Below, in pieces: positions 25,891-34,005 of a stretch of 64,000 bases of DNA. The notes below the pieces were generated by a model. That model searched no databases and was not told where the DNA came from. It was given only the letters and a program-made list of their open reading frames with translations. A program made the position numbers and the translations under genes. Numbering within the stretch: the first letter of the stretch is position 1; each line of letters begins with the position of its first letter. The DNA lies in assembly GCF_900177045.1 (NCBI RefSeq), contig NZ_LT841358.1, positions 761,073-825,072 on the forward strand, written 5' to 3'. The DNA comes from Candidatus Nitrosotalea okcheonensis (GTDB lineage Archaea; Thermoproteota; Nitrososphaeria; Nitrososphaerales; Nitrosopumilaceae).

Positions 25891-26964
25891 ATGATGACTA
25901 AAATGGATAAACGGTTTATTGTTTTAATTGCTGTAATTGTAGTTACAGTAGCATCTTTGGCTGTACTTGCTGGCGGAAATATGTTCAACGTGGAAAGAAT
26001 TGGAAACAATTCTGTAGATCAAAACATGACATCTACAGCCTTACAAAAAATACAAGTAATTCCACTCTCAAATGTTAATGGACGAATTGATCACATGGAC
26101 ATAGATATTGCAGGAGGGCGTTTGTTCATTGCTGAGCTTGGAAATAATTCTATAGATGTTATTGATCTTGTGAAAGGTAAGAGAATACACAGCATTACTG
26201 GACTTGATGAACCACAGGGAATTGTCTTTGTTCCAGAATCTAAAAAGATTTACGTGGCAAATGCAGGAGATGGAACGGTAGATATTTTCAATTCAGATTC
26301 TTACGCGCTTGTCAAGACAATTAATCTCTCAAGTGATGCAGACAATATGCGATATGACTCAGCCTCAAAATTAGTTTACGTTGGATACGGAAATGGTGCA
26401 CTTGGATTAATTGATACTGCAACTGACAATTTGGTGGGAAGCATAAAACTGGATGGTCATCCTGAATCATTCCAGATTTCCCATCAGCTAAAACCAAGTA
26501 TTTTTGTCAATGTTCCAGGAGATGATTCCATAGAAGTCATTGATAGCCAAAAGTTATCAATGGTATCAAAAATATCGAACACCGATTCACATTACAATTA
26601 TGCCATGGCATTAGATGAAAATGATCATAGACTCTTTGTTGTTTACAGACAGCCCTCACAACTATCTGTTATTGATATTGATTCTGGAAAGACAATAACA
26701 AAGCTAAATGTTGTTGGAGATGCGGATGATATCTTCTACGATAACAAAAACAAGCAGATCTATGTAACTGGAGGCGAGGGATATCTGCAAGTAATTTCAC
26801 AAGACGGTGCTAATACTTATCATGAGGTAGCCAAGATGCCAACAGCCAACGGTGCAAGAACTTCCTTGTTTGTACCAGAAACCGGCAGGCTATATCTTGC
26901 AGTTCCTGCCTACTTTGGACAAGACGCACAAATTCAGGTTTATGAAGTTCACAAGATACAATAA
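25891..26964 (+). CDS. YncE-like/YVTN beta-propeller, membrane-anchored or secreted
   Basis: 357 residues. An N-terminal signal or anchor (about residues 9-27) leads to a seven-bladed beta-propeller of the YncE/YVTN type, with repeated phrases such as LFIAELGNNSIDVIDLVKG (near 74-92), KIYVANAGDGTVDIFNSDSY (near 116-135) and LFVVYRQPSQLSVIDIDSGK. Such proteins are extracytoplasmic and usually bind partners or metal; several ammonia-oxidising archaea encode many. ATG 25891 follows the tandem operators at 25848-25876. A second YVTN protein without signal peptide is at 35419. Confidence 0.85.
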   Translation: MMTKMDKRFIVLIAVIVVTVASLAVLAGGNMFNVERIGNNSVDQNMTSTALQKIQVIPLSNVNGRIDHMDIDIAGGRLFIAELGNNSIDVIDLVKGKRIHSITGLDEPQGIVFVPESKKIYVANAGDGTVDIFNSDSYALVKTINLSSDADNMRYDSASKLVYVGYGNGALGLIDTATDNLVGSIKLDGHPESFQISHQLKPSIFVNVPGDDSIEVIDSQKLSMVSKISNTDSHYNYAMALDENDHRLFVVYRQPSQLSVIDIDSGKTITKLNVVGDADDIFYDNKNKQIYVTGGEGYLQVISQDGANTYHEVAKMPTANGARTSLFVPETGRLYLAVPAYFGQDAQIQVYEVHKIQ

Positions 26965-26982
26965 AAACAAGCCAGAAAAGTT

Positions 26983-27312
26983 TTATGGAAAATTAAATGT
27001 GGATTGTTCCAATTCTAATATTGGTACATACATAGACAAGGCATCACTTCCAATTTTACCCACAAAACTAAATTCGCCAGATAATCGCTTTAATTCAACA
27101 AGTTTTGTTTTCGGGATCTCTTTTGTAACGTGATAATGAACAACATTTCCTCCCATGCCGACTGTTTGGATAAAAAGAATTTCTCTATTTTTATGATTTA
27201 TGTGATGCAGTAGAGGAGCAGTAGCTAGTAAAGATTGTGAGGAATATAAAATCACGGTAAGAAGATCATTCATAGATGAATACTGGAAAAATGTGAACGA
27301 GTCTTCGGTCAT
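26983..27312 (-). CDS. Small protein co-transcribed with PadR regulator
   Basis: 109 residues from ATG 27312, 10 bp after the stop of the padR gene on the same strand; a longer frame extends back into that gene but is not needed. The sequence alternates hydrophobic strands and helices (DLLTVILYSSQSLLATAPLL near 15-34, EILFIQTVGMGGNVVHYHVT near 44-63, FSVGKIG-like near 82). This hints at a roadblock- or PAS-sized sensory domain, though no family is recognised. Co-transcription suggests it modifies or senses for PadR. Confidence 0.6.
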   Translation of the reverse strand: MTEDSFTFFQYSSMNDLLTVILYSSQSLLATAPLLHHINHKNREILFIQTVGMGGNVVHYHVTKEIPKTKLVELKRLSGEFSFVGKIGSDALSMYVPILELEQSTFNFP

Positions 27313-27322
27313 GAGAAACACC

Positions 27323-27922
27323 TTATGTTGATTCTTCGTTCTTTGAAGCCTGCCGAGGCCATTCCATTTCAATATGGATCTCATACTTGTCTTTATTCTC
27401 ACCAGTCTTCTCCTTTGCATAAAGAAATTTAAATTCCAATGGATCAGAGGGATTCTTTACAACTATTTTTTTAGTGGTTGGCAATATCTTGCTTATTTCT
27501 AAACTTGATTTTTCCTGCAAGGATTTTGCAAGATAAGTAAAGATCTTTGATAGATCGTTTTTACTGATTTCACTTTTGTGACGAAATACTGCCTGATGGG
27601 CTTCCCAATGAGTCTCAATAATTTCGGCCATCTTGGACCAATGTATCATGGAATCTGCCAATTCCTTCTGACCCTTTTCTGTAATTGCATAATGTCTCCT
27701 GTCTGGAGTTTTGTCTCTGAACTCAACCTTGCTTGTAACGGATTTGTTTTTTTCAAGTTTTTCTAGTGCGGGATAGATTGTACCTGTTTGTGGTTTCCAA
27801 TATCCAGAGAATTTCTTCTCCAATTCTTTTATGATTTCATATCCATACATTGGTCTCTCTGCTAGAAGCAAAAGAAGCCACAGTGAAACGGCTCCAACCT
27901 TCATTCCTTTCTGTTTGATCAT
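27323..27922 (-). CDS. PadR-family transcriptional regulator
   Basis: 199 residues. The N-terminal winged helix is diagnostic for PadR: LLLLLAERPMYGYEIIKELE (near 15-34), WKPQTGTIYPALEKLEKNKSV (near 42-62) and DRRHYAITEKGQKEL (near 74-88). The C-terminal part is helical and longer than in PadR-s1 proteins, for dimerisation or ligand binding. A TATA-like TATTAAACT on the minus strand (~27951-27943) puts transcription start at the ATG. The GTAGNNNATCTAC elements at 27967-27996 lie just beyond, as expected for self-regulation, making this a candidate for the protein that binds them across the region; this is inference. Confidence 0.9.
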   Translation of the reverse strand: MIKQKGMKVGAVSLWLLLLLAERPMYGYEIIKELEKKFSGYWKPQTGTIYPALEKLEKNKSVTSKVEFRDKTPDRRHYAITEKGQKELADSMIHWSKMAEIIETHWEAHQAVFRHKSEISKNDLSKIFTYLAKSLQEKSSLEISKILPTTKKIVVKNPSDPLEFKFLYAKEKTGENKDKYEIHIEMEWPRQASKNEEST

Positions 27923-27966
27923 CTTACTGTCCTATGTATGACTAGTTTAATAACTCTTATATCAGT

Positions 27967-27996
27967 GTAGAGGATCTACCTATGTAGATGATCCAT
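27967..27996. promoter_or_regulatory. Tandem GTAGNNNATCTAC operators between padR and ChrB-like gene
   Basis: One perfect element GTAGAGGATCTAC (27967-27979) and one degenerate copy GTAGATGATCCAT (27984-27996), 17 bp apart. A TATA-like CTTATATCA (27956-27964) for the plus-strand gene directly precedes them, the same order as at the other sites. Confidence 0.75.
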
Positions 27997-28007
27997 GGTG
28001 ATAAACA

Positions 28008-28445
28008 ATGAAATGGGTTACTAGGGAACATGCCAAAGTAGACAGAATTGCATGTCCTTGGCTTATTAAGCATCATGTAGATGCAGATGCAGAATTTCTC
28101 TATGTACCAGCTGATGAGGTGATGCACGTTGCAAAGGAACAAAACGCAACACCGTTTGATGTGCCAAGTGTGGAACTTGGTCACCACGGAGAGGAATGTT
28201 CCTTTGACGCCATTGTGAAAAAGTATGATCTTGACAAAAAGGATCCAGCATTAGCAGAGCTCGCAAAGATTGTCAGGGGCGCGGATACTCCAAACAGGTC
28301 CCTAACACCACAATCGGAAGGATTGCTTGCCATTGCTTATGGTTTTAGTATGAATGTAAAAGATGATCATGATAACATTAGTAAACAATTCCATGTCTAC
28401 GATGCACTTTACAGTTTTTGCAAGTGGAAAATAACTCAAAAGTAA
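28008..28445 (+). CDS. ChrB C-terminal-domain protein (chromate-resistance-associated)
   Basis: 145 residues, corresponding only to the C-terminal domain of ChrB. Motifs are KVDRIACPWLIKHHVD (near 10-25), AEFLYVPADEV (near 28-38), HHGEECSFDAIVKKYDL (near 58-74) and LAKIVRGADTPN (near 86-97). In bacteria ChrB regulates or aids chromate efflux by ChrA; stand-alone domains are widespread and their role is unclear. No chrA is seen. It is preceded by the shared operators and followed 21 bp later by the HIHAHL-type protein gene. Confidence 0.85.
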   Translation: MKWVTREHAKVDRIACPWLIKHHVDADAEFLYVPADEVMHVAKEQNATPFDVPSVELGHHGEECSFDAIVKKYDLDKKDPALAELAKIVRGADTPNRSLTPQSEGLLAIAYGFSMNVKDDHDNISKQFHVYDALYSFCKWKITQK

Positions 28446-28466
28446 GATTGAGGATATTGGTTATCG

Positions 28467-29024
28467 GTGAAGATAAGAAAAACTAAAGAATCACAATCAG
28501 ATATACAATCAAATAAACACCGAAACAAGATAATTTTAATAGCAATCATATCTGCTATAGTAGCAAGCATTGCAATCATAAGTTACCAATTAGACAATAT
28601 TACAACAAGCAGTATTCAATATGTTGATTCAATAGGATGTGACAGTATGGAATATTCTATTTTTCACATACATGCCCACCTGGATATTTTTGCAAATGGT
28701 CAACCGATTACAGTACCAGCATCAATTGGCATAAAAGACAGCACTTGTCTATATTGGTTGCATACTCATAAATCAGACGGCATAATACACATTGAAGCTC
28801 CAAAATCAAGAGATTTCTCTTTAGGAGAGTTCTTGGACATTTGGAAGTCAACAAACACTGGTTTGCCTTCTACAAATGAGAATCCCATCATATACGTAAA
28901 CGGACATATTGTAACCACTAGCCTAAAAGATACTCTGCTTAATGCACATGATGAAATTGTACTTGTTTATGGGAATCCACCGTCTCACATACCTCAGTTC
29001 TATCAATTTCCAGAAGGCCTATGA
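28467..29024 (+). CDS. Membrane-anchored His-rich protein (HIHAHL family), paralogue of 59582
   Basis: 185 residues from GTG 28467. An N-terminal anchor helix (about 24-42) is followed by a domain with a striking histidine pattern: FHIHAHLDIFANGQ (near residues 67-80), LYWLHTHKSDGIIHIE (near 96-111) and FSLGEFLDIWKS (near 119-130). Spacing of the histidines suggests an external metal site. The gene at 59582 encodes a close paralogue with the same motifs in the same order. The family occurs in archaea and some bacteria with no established function. Confidence 0.75.
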   Translation: MKIRKTKESQSDIQSNKHRNKIILIAIISAIVASIAIISYQLDNITTSSIQYVDSIGCDSMEYSIFHIHAHLDIFANGQPITVPASIGIKDSTCLYWLHTHKSDGIIHIEAPKSRDFSLGEFLDIWKSTNTGLPSTNENPIIYVNGHIVTTSLKDTLLNAHDEIVLVYGNPPSHIPQFYQFPEGL

Positions 29025-29063
29025 TTTATTCATGTAAAAAAATACATCTGGTGAGAACATAAC

Positions 29064-30071
29064 ATGAATCTAGCATTAACATTTTACAGTGTACTTAAGA
29101 TGCCAATATCCGATATAATTTCTTGTGGAGTGGCAGCTGAAAAGGCCGGATTTAGTCATGTTTCCTTGGCAGAATCATTTTACAGAGATGCGGCTGTTCT
29201 AGGTACTGCAATTGCTACAAATACAACCAAGATAAAATTTGGCTCTAGCATATTTCCAATTCCAACAAGGACACCTTTTCAGATAGCCATGGCAACCGCC
29301 ACACTAAATGAGATTTCTTGCAACAGAGTTGGATTCGTTGGACTTGGAGTGGGTTATCGTAGCAGAATTGAGAAATATTTTGGCATAAAGATTGAAAATT
29401 CTCTGGACAAGATGAAAGAATATGTCGCAGTCCTGAAAGGATTGCTTTCTGGTGAAGATTACACATATAGGGGAAATTTCTTTTCTTTTGAAAGTTTCCC
29501 AAAACTTGTTCCATACAGAATGAATATTCCAATTCTGTTTGGTTCTTCAGGTCCAAAAATGATTGATCTGGCAGGACAAATATCTGACGGGCTGGTATTA
29601 AATTCAATAGGTACACCAGATTACTTTAAAGAAGCAATATGTACCTTCCAAGAATCTGTCAAAAGATCCAAAAGAAAAAAAAGTAAATTTGAGATTGCCT
29701 CTAGTGTAATATTTTCGGTTGATGATAAATACGATGAAGCAATAAAAGCTGCTAAACCTGATGTTTTGTTCTATGTTCTTTATCCAGAGTTAGACCCAGT
29801 CATAGAAAAGACACCTTATGTTGAAAGAATAAAAAAGATAAGAAAAGAACACTCTGCTGGGAATTACAAAGAGGCTCTTTCTTTAATATCTGATGAAATG
29901 ATAGAGGATCTCACCATTGCAGGAACTCCAAAGGAATGCAGAAAAAAACTGCAAAAAATATATGGCTACGGAATTACTTTACCAATAATCAGAGTATCAG
30001 TTCAGACTTTCAAGGAGAATCAACGCAAGGATGTCTTTCTAAAAGCAATACAATCACTAGCTAAAATGTGA
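29064..30071 (+). CDS. LLM-class flavin/F420-dependent oxidoreductase
   Basis: 335 residues, a luciferase-like monooxygenase (LLM) TIM barrel of the methylene-tetrahydromethanopterin-reductase type. Typical features are AEKAGFSHVSLAESFYRDAAVLGTAIATNT-like residues 25-54, KIKFGSSIFPIPTRTPFQIA (near 56-75), GLGVGYRSRIEKYFG (near 95-109) and a late GTPKECRKKL. The substrate pocket resembles F420-dependent members, and cofC-cofD at 1662-3213 show that F420 is made. Reaction is unknown. Start ATG 29064, 39 bp after the preceding gene. Confidence 0.87.
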   Translation: MNLALTFYSVLKMPISDIISCGVAAEKAGFSHVSLAESFYRDAAVLGTAIATNTTKIKFGSSIFPIPTRTPFQIAMATATLNEISCNRVGFVGLGVGYRSRIEKYFGIKIENSLDKMKEYVAVLKGLLSGEDYTYRGNFFSFESFPKLVPYRMNIPILFGSSGPKMIDLAGQISDGLVLNSIGTPDYFKEAICTFQESVKRSKRKKSKFEIASSVIFSVDDKYDEAIKAAKPDVLFYVLYPELDPVIEKTPYVERIKKIRKEHSAGNYKEALSLISDEMIEDLTIAGTPKECRKKLQKIYGYGITLPIIRVSVQTFKENQRKDVFLKAIQSLAKM

Positions 30072-30124
30072 CCTAGTAACTACCTCGTTAGTCAATTAAT
30101 TCATGAAAAACCAAATCAATAGAC

Positions 30125-30229
30125 ATGAAGTTGAACATTAAACATATTATAATTATCGCAAGTTGCATAGGAGCAGCCCTGCTTGTAGCCTTCTTCCTCA
30201 TGACAGAGGCAAGTGTTGATTTGACCTAA
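30125..30229 (+). CDS. 34-residue single-helix membrane peptide
   Basis: From ATG 30125 to TAA 30227-30229. After MKLNIK comes one long hydrophobic helix (about residues 7-26) and a short acidic tail ending in ASVDLT. It lies 2 bp before the ATG of the next membrane-protein gene, so the two are surely co-transcribed. This kind of peptide often acts as a subunit or assembly partner in membrane complexes, but no identity is recognised. Confidence 0.65.
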   Translation: MKLNIKHIIIIASCIGAALLVAFFLMTEASVDLT

Positions 30230-30231
30230 AG

Positions 30232-30513
30232 ATGGACAAACGCATATTTTTTTCAGGGGTCGCAATGTTTGCCGTAGGACTGTTATCACTTGCATATCTG
30301 AGCAACACAGAACCTGCAGAAAAACCTGGCATGACTGAACAGGAAACAAAAGAATTTTACAAATCTGAAGCAACTAATACAAACTTGTCAATATTGTCAC
30401 AAGTACTCTCAGCCATAGGATTTGTCATGTTACTTGTAGGCATAGGATTAAATCCGAAAAATAAAGGCGGTGTTGGAAAAGCAGTCATACAAAAGCCCGC
30501 CAACACAATGTGA
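30232..30513 (+). CDS. Two-helix small membrane protein
   Basis: 93 residues with helices at about 4-22 and 54-75, separated by an acidic loop containing EPAEKPGMTEQETKEFYKSE, and a basic tail. Topology: both ends on the same side. It follows the 34-residue peptide by 2 bp. No family is recognised; small membrane proteins of this size in ammonia-oxidising archaea include accessory subunits of ammonia monooxygenase, but no such link can be proven from sequence alone. Confidence 0.68.
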   Translation: MDKRIFFSGVAMFAVGLLSLAYLSNTEPAEKPGMTEQETKEFYKSEATNTNLSILSQVLSAIGFVMLLVGIGLNPKNKGGVGKAVIQKPANTM

Positions 30514-30564
30514 CCAGTCTATCAACAGGCTAGTCGCTATATCATACTAGGTAATTCAAGAAAC

Positions 30565-30753
30565 ATGGCATGCAGGGGGCTCTGTGAAAGACTGTCGGCC
30601 AAGAAACCCAGGAACAATCAACGCTATGCGTCAGGACAGAGGCCTTGCTCCTTATGTGGAGTATTTTTTGACACGAATGATCTTGAAATTTTCAGGTGCC
30701 CATGCTGCAATACAAAGCTGCGAATGACTCAACGAAACAAGTCTAGATTGTAA
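30565..30753 (+). CDS. Small zinc-ribbon protein
   Basis: 62 residues, strongly basic. The core is a four-cysteine ribbon CSLC (residues 28-31) and CPCC (45-48), plus an N-terminal Cys near 3 and 7. Motif spacing and the GQRPCSLCGVFFDTNDLEIF stretch suggest a nucleic-acid-binding zinc protein. Similar small proteins recur in ammonia-oxidising archaea. Starts with ATG 30565 and is monocistronic. Function unknown. Confidence 0.72.
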   Translation: MACRGLCERLSAKKPRNNQRYASGQRPCSLCGVFFDTNDLEIFRCPCCNTKLRMTQRNKSRL

Positions 30754-30848
30754 ATCACTGTACAAATAGATCAATTCTAAAATACATCAACATTGGGTCA
30801 AGAAAATCAATTTTCAATGTACCAATGACCTCTCAGAATTAGCTAGAC

Positions 30849-30886
30849 TTATATAAGTAGTAAATCTACTTAGGTAGTGAATCTAC
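30849..30886 (+). promoter_or_regulatory. TATA box and tandem GTAGNNNATCTAC operators
   Basis: TATA box TTATATAAG (30849-30857) overlaps the first element GTAGTAAATCTAC (30857-30869); the second, GTAGTGAATCTAC (30874-30886), is 17 bp on and directly abuts the TTG start codon at 30887. Transcription from this TATA would begin near 30880, giving a leaderless or nearly leaderless message. Confidence 0.8.
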
Positions 30887-31648
30887 TTGGTTACCGACAA
30901 GGATATAGTAAACAAGGATATAGTAAACAAGGAAAAAGGAAATAATCAAAATGCTGACAACATTATCTCATCCCCTACTAGCAACAAGAATCTTGTACAA
31001 ATACTCGTAGAGAAAGAAAATATCGAAATCTACAATCCTGACCTTGGTGCAAATGACCATAAAATTCTCTTGCTGCTAAATGATAACAGCGAATTAAATC
31101 ATTATTACACATTCAAAGGCATAATGAGAAAAATAAATCTTCACCAACAGAGTCTTTCAAGATCTTTGCAGAGACTAGAGTCATTAGAATTAATTGAAAA
31201 GACAATGATGGGTTACAAAATAACGAAAGAGTGTAAAACACAATTATCAAAAAGACGTGAAGCAAACTTTTCTAGTATCCCAATTAAAATTCCAATTGAA
31301 AGTGCTGGTTTTACACAATTAATTCAAACACATGTCCCATGTGATCTTATGACACATGACATAGTTGCTGCTTTGACAGGAAAATGGTTTGATACTCTTC
31401 GATGGCTTGGGCTTGTAGAAGGTGATAATGAATATCTTTTACAATGGATAAGTACAGATCACAAAGTTCTAGTAAATCTTCGCATATTATCTAGATACAT
31501 AATTATTGAAACTAATGCAACAAATGAAAAAGACAGGATGGAATCCATGATCTCTTCCTATAAGATACTTGATTATGCTACAAAACTTGCAAAGAACAAA
31601 ATCAATAGATGTAGTTCTACACAATACGAGCTTGATATATTTGATTAA
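30887..31648 (+). CDS. Winged-helix transcriptional regulator with C-terminal domain
   Basis: 253 residues. Residues ~1-45 are polar and include a tandem repeat, KDIVNKDIVNK, from a 15-bp duplication. A MarR-like winged helix covers about 57-110: HKILLLLNDNSELNHYYTFKGIM, then NLHQQSLSRSLQRLESLELIEK. The C-terminal ~130 residues form an uncharacterised domain including DIVAALTGKWFDTLRWLGLVEG. The TTG start at 30887 is the only reasonable one and sits flush against the second operator, so this gene is likely subject to tight control by the operator-binding protein, perhaps itself. Confidence 0.78.
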   Translation: MVTDKDIVNKDIVNKEKGNNQNADNIISSPTSNKNLVQILVEKENIEIYNPDLGANDHKILLLLNDNSELNHYYTFKGIMRKINLHQQSLSRSLQRLESLELIEKTMMGYKITKECKTQLSKRREANFSSIPIKIPIESAGFTQLIQTHVPCDLMTHDIVAALTGKWFDTLRWLGLVEGDNEYLLQWISTDHKVLVNLRILSRYIIIETNATNEKDRMESMISSYKILDYATKLAKNKINRCSSTQYELDIFD

Positions 31649-31663
31649 AATAATCGGAAAATT

Positions 31664-32014
31664 ATGAAACCCATAACAATAGGAGCAATTGGTGGAGGAG
31701 CTGCAGTAGCAATTGCCATCATAATCATGTTTGTGTTTCAAAGCGTACCTATTACTCAATATTCTTTGTATGTTGATGCTCGCACTGAATCAGGCGATGG
31801 TTTGTCCGAATCCCATGTAACGATCATCAATACTGGTTCAGCACCATTGACAAACCTCAAAATGGCATATGATACTGGTGCCCCATATAAGATACCGCTA
31901 CTAAATCCAAAGGACAAGATGGTTCTTTCTCCTCCCCCTTCTGCAAAAACAGTAACAATAACTACAGATCAAGGTTATACTGTAACAAAATCATTTGAAC
32001 AAATTTCGGAATAG
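31664..32014 (+). CDS. Membrane-anchored small Ig-like protein, paralogue of 35013
   Basis: 116 residues. An N-terminal helix, GAIGGGAAVAIAIIIMFVF (about residues 7-25), precedes a compact beta domain with HVTIINTGSAPLTNLKMAYDTG (near 51-72) and the ending VLSPPPSAKTVTITTDQGYT. The gene at 35013 encodes a paralogue with the same glycine-rich anchor, an INTG/KNTG phrase and the PP-SA-TVT stretch. It is 15 bp behind the winged-helix gene and 9 bp before the propeller gene, so the three form one operon. Confidence 0.72.
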   Translation: MKPITIGAIGGGAAVAIAIIIMFVFQSVPITQYSLYVDARTESGDGLSESHVTIINTGSAPLTNLKMAYDTGAPYKIPLLNPKDKMVLSPPPSAKTVTITTDQGYTVTKSFEQISE

Positions 32015-32023
32015 GGTGAAGAA

Positions 32024-33307
32024 ATGAACATGTTAAGATTTACAAAACTTGCCATTGTTGTACCAATACTTGTGATTCTAATGATGCCAACAATTGATGT
32101 ATTTCCTATAGTTAATGCATTAACTAAAAACACATTTGATGACAGTCATACAACAGCACGTTTTGGAAATAGCAAAGTCTGTGGCGATCATCTCTGTGCA
32201 CCGGGAGAACATCAGAAAATGATTGAAGCAATGATGCAAGCACAACGAACAAAATATGTTACACCTAGTACAGCTGCAAATTCACCTTTGCAATCCGCAC
32301 CAAGCAACATCAGTCAAGATGTATTCAACAAACATGGAAACATTCTCATTTCAGACCAGTTCAACAATCGTGTTATTGAAGTAAATCCAGTTACCAAAGA
32401 TATCGTGTGGAGTTTTGGTTCCGGGAATTCCAGTCTTTGCAATCCCGGACCTGGAGCAATCATAGGAACAAATGATGCAGAGAGACTTTCTGATGGGCTG
32501 ACACTTATTGCTGGAACAGGCTTACCTGCAGGAGCATTAGGTTCTATGTCTAAGGGATGTGTAGACAATCGTGTAATAGTTGTGAATCAAGCAGGTCAAA
32601 TTGTGTGGCAATATGGACAAGCTGGAGTTACAGGCTCTGATCCTAACATGCTTAATGCGCCGGTATTTGCAATCCAATTGCCTAATCATGATATACTAAT
32701 CACTGATCAAGGGAACAATAGAATCATAGAAGTGAATCAGCAAAAACAAATAGTATGGTCGTATGGGCCTTCCTCAGGACCTGGCGCATTAAACAGTCCT
32801 AACAGTGCTGAATTGCTTCCAAATGGAAATATCTTGATCGCAGACCAAAATAATAACAGAGCAATTGAGATTACACATGATGGTAACATTGTGTGGCAGT
32901 ATAACACAAGTTTACAAGCAGTTGCATTTGCAAGCAGACTGCCAGATGGTCATACCTTGATTGTTGACTCGGGCCATAGTCACATAGTTGAGATAAACGA
33001 GCAAAAAAGTATTGTCTTTCAATATTTCACCAACGCCACATCTGGAAGCAATTCATCTCCTACGCCTTCTAATGCAGTCAGACTTGTCAATGGAGAGACT
33101 AGCATTGCCGACCAATTCAATGATCGCATAATAATTATTGATTCCAAGGGGAACACTGTCTTTCAATATGGAATGACAAACATGACAGGAGTTGGAACTA
33201 ATGAGTTAAATGCACCATATAGCGCATTTGTGATCGGAGATTACACAGGTCAGACACCTCCACCATCAAATTCCAATTTCATATCTCATAATTTTTTGAA
33301 TCCTTAG
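32024..33307 (+). CDS. Secreted NHL/PQQ-type beta-propeller
   Basis: 427 residues from ATG 32024. Sec signal peptide about residues 8-35. Then a propeller built of blades marked by NNRVIEVNPVTKDIVWSFG (near 103-124), NNRIIEVNQQKQIVWSYG, NNRAIEITHDGNIVWQYN and NDRIIIIDSKGNTVFQYG, the NHL-like or arylsulfotransferase-N-type repeat. A CGDHLCAPGEH segment before the blades (near 53-63) has paired cysteines and histidines and may bind metal or form a disulfide. Such propellers lie outside the membrane; no partner is known. Last gene of the operon 30887-33307. Confidence 0.8.
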   Translation: MNMLRFTKLAIVVPILVILMMPTIDVFPIVNALTKNTFDDSHTTARFGNSKVCGDHLCAPGEHQKMIEAMMQAQRTKYVTPSTAANSPLQSAPSNISQDVFNKHGNILISDQFNNRVIEVNPVTKDIVWSFGSGNSSLCNPGPGAIIGTNDAERLSDGLTLIAGTGLPAGALGSMSKGCVDNRVIVVNQAGQIVWQYGQAGVTGSDPNMLNAPVFAIQLPNHDILITDQGNNRIIEVNQQKQIVWSYGPSSGPGALNSPNSAELLPNGNILIADQNNNRAIEITHDGNIVWQYNTSLQAVAFASRLPDGHTLIVDSGHSHIVEINEQKSIVFQYFTNATSGSNSSPTPSNAVRLVNGETSIADQFNDRIIIIDSKGNTVFQYGMTNMTGVGTNELNAPYSAFVIGDYTGQTPPPSNSNFISHNFLNP

Positions 33308-33380
33308 ATGTCAACTTTCAGTAAGATCATGACACTCAGAGTCTTGTATGTTGGAATTAACACATGGAAAGGAAATACAG

Positions 33381-33815
33381 ATGGCTGAAAATTTTTCTAA
33401 TAGGGAGGGCATCAAGGGAATGCTCAATCCTACAAGATATGGTCTTCTTCGTTTTGCATATTGGCTTCAGCGGTTGACAGGACTTGGTTTGCTTGCTTAT
33501 CTGATAGGGCACATTTACGAGACTAGTGCTATAATTCATGGTAAAATCGCATGGCAACAAATGCTTAACATCACAGGGGGTCTGACAGGTAATCTTGTTT
33601 TGGTGATTGTCATAGGAATGTGTGTCTATCACACAGGTAATGGTATTAGAGTCATGATAAGCTCGAGTGGAAATGGCCTTGGCAAACCAGGTCAACCAGA
33701 ATATCCATACAAACCATCGTCGTTGAATTATAAGCAAAGACTTTGCATTTGGGTATCAATAGCATTAGCTGCACTTGCAATGATGTATGGAGCAGCTGTA
33801 TTGTTTGGTGATTAA
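33381..33815 (+). CDS. Cytochrome b subunit of succinate-dehydrogenase type (SdhC-like)
   Basis: 144 residues from ATG 33381; a TTG extension to 33348 is possible but less likely. Three membrane helices. Features of the SdhC/b556 family are RYGLLRFAYWLQRLTGLGLLAYLIGHIYETS (starting near 21) with a heme-ligand-like His, and VYHTGNGIRVMISSSG (near 93-108), the second His followed by GNGIR as in cytochrome b556. No sdhA, sdhB or sdhD gene adjoins it, so either it belongs to a complex encoded elsewhere or it has another partner. Confidence 0.75.
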   Translation: MAENFSNREGIKGMLNPTRYGLLRFAYWLQRLTGLGLLAYLIGHIYETSAIIHGKIAWQQMLNITGGLTGNLVLVIVIGMCVYHTGNGIRVMISSSGNGLGKPGQPEYPYKPSSLNYKQRLCIWVSIALAALAMMYGAAVLFGD

Positions 33816-33816
33816 A

Positions 33817-33900
33817 ATGAGAGAAAATACAATTATGAAGATAATTATGGAACAGCATTGGGCAGTAGATCTGTATCTGGGCACATCTTGTTTAGAATGA
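33817..33900 (+). CDS. Possible 27-residue peptide after SdhC-like gene
   Basis: A short frame from ATG 33817 to TGA 33898-33900, one base after the stop of the SdhC-like gene. Its close position suggests coupled translation, but the sequence (MRENTIMKIIMEQHWAVDLY and seven more residues) has no clear motif. Listed as a weak candidate. Confidence 0.3.
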   Translation: MRENTIMKIIMEQHWAVDLYLGTSCLE

Positions 33901-34005
33901 CAGCAAAAGATTACTCTTTAATGATTGTTTTAATCTAAAAAAAGGAATTTATGAAAATTTAGAGTATGTGACAAACTCTCAAGATGAAAATAAAGGAAAG
34001 GGAGT

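Noticed and set aside
27957-28187. 76-codon minus-strand frame covering the padR/ChrB operator region
   Set aside because: Antisense to the ChrB-like gene and crosses promoter elements; no protein-like features.
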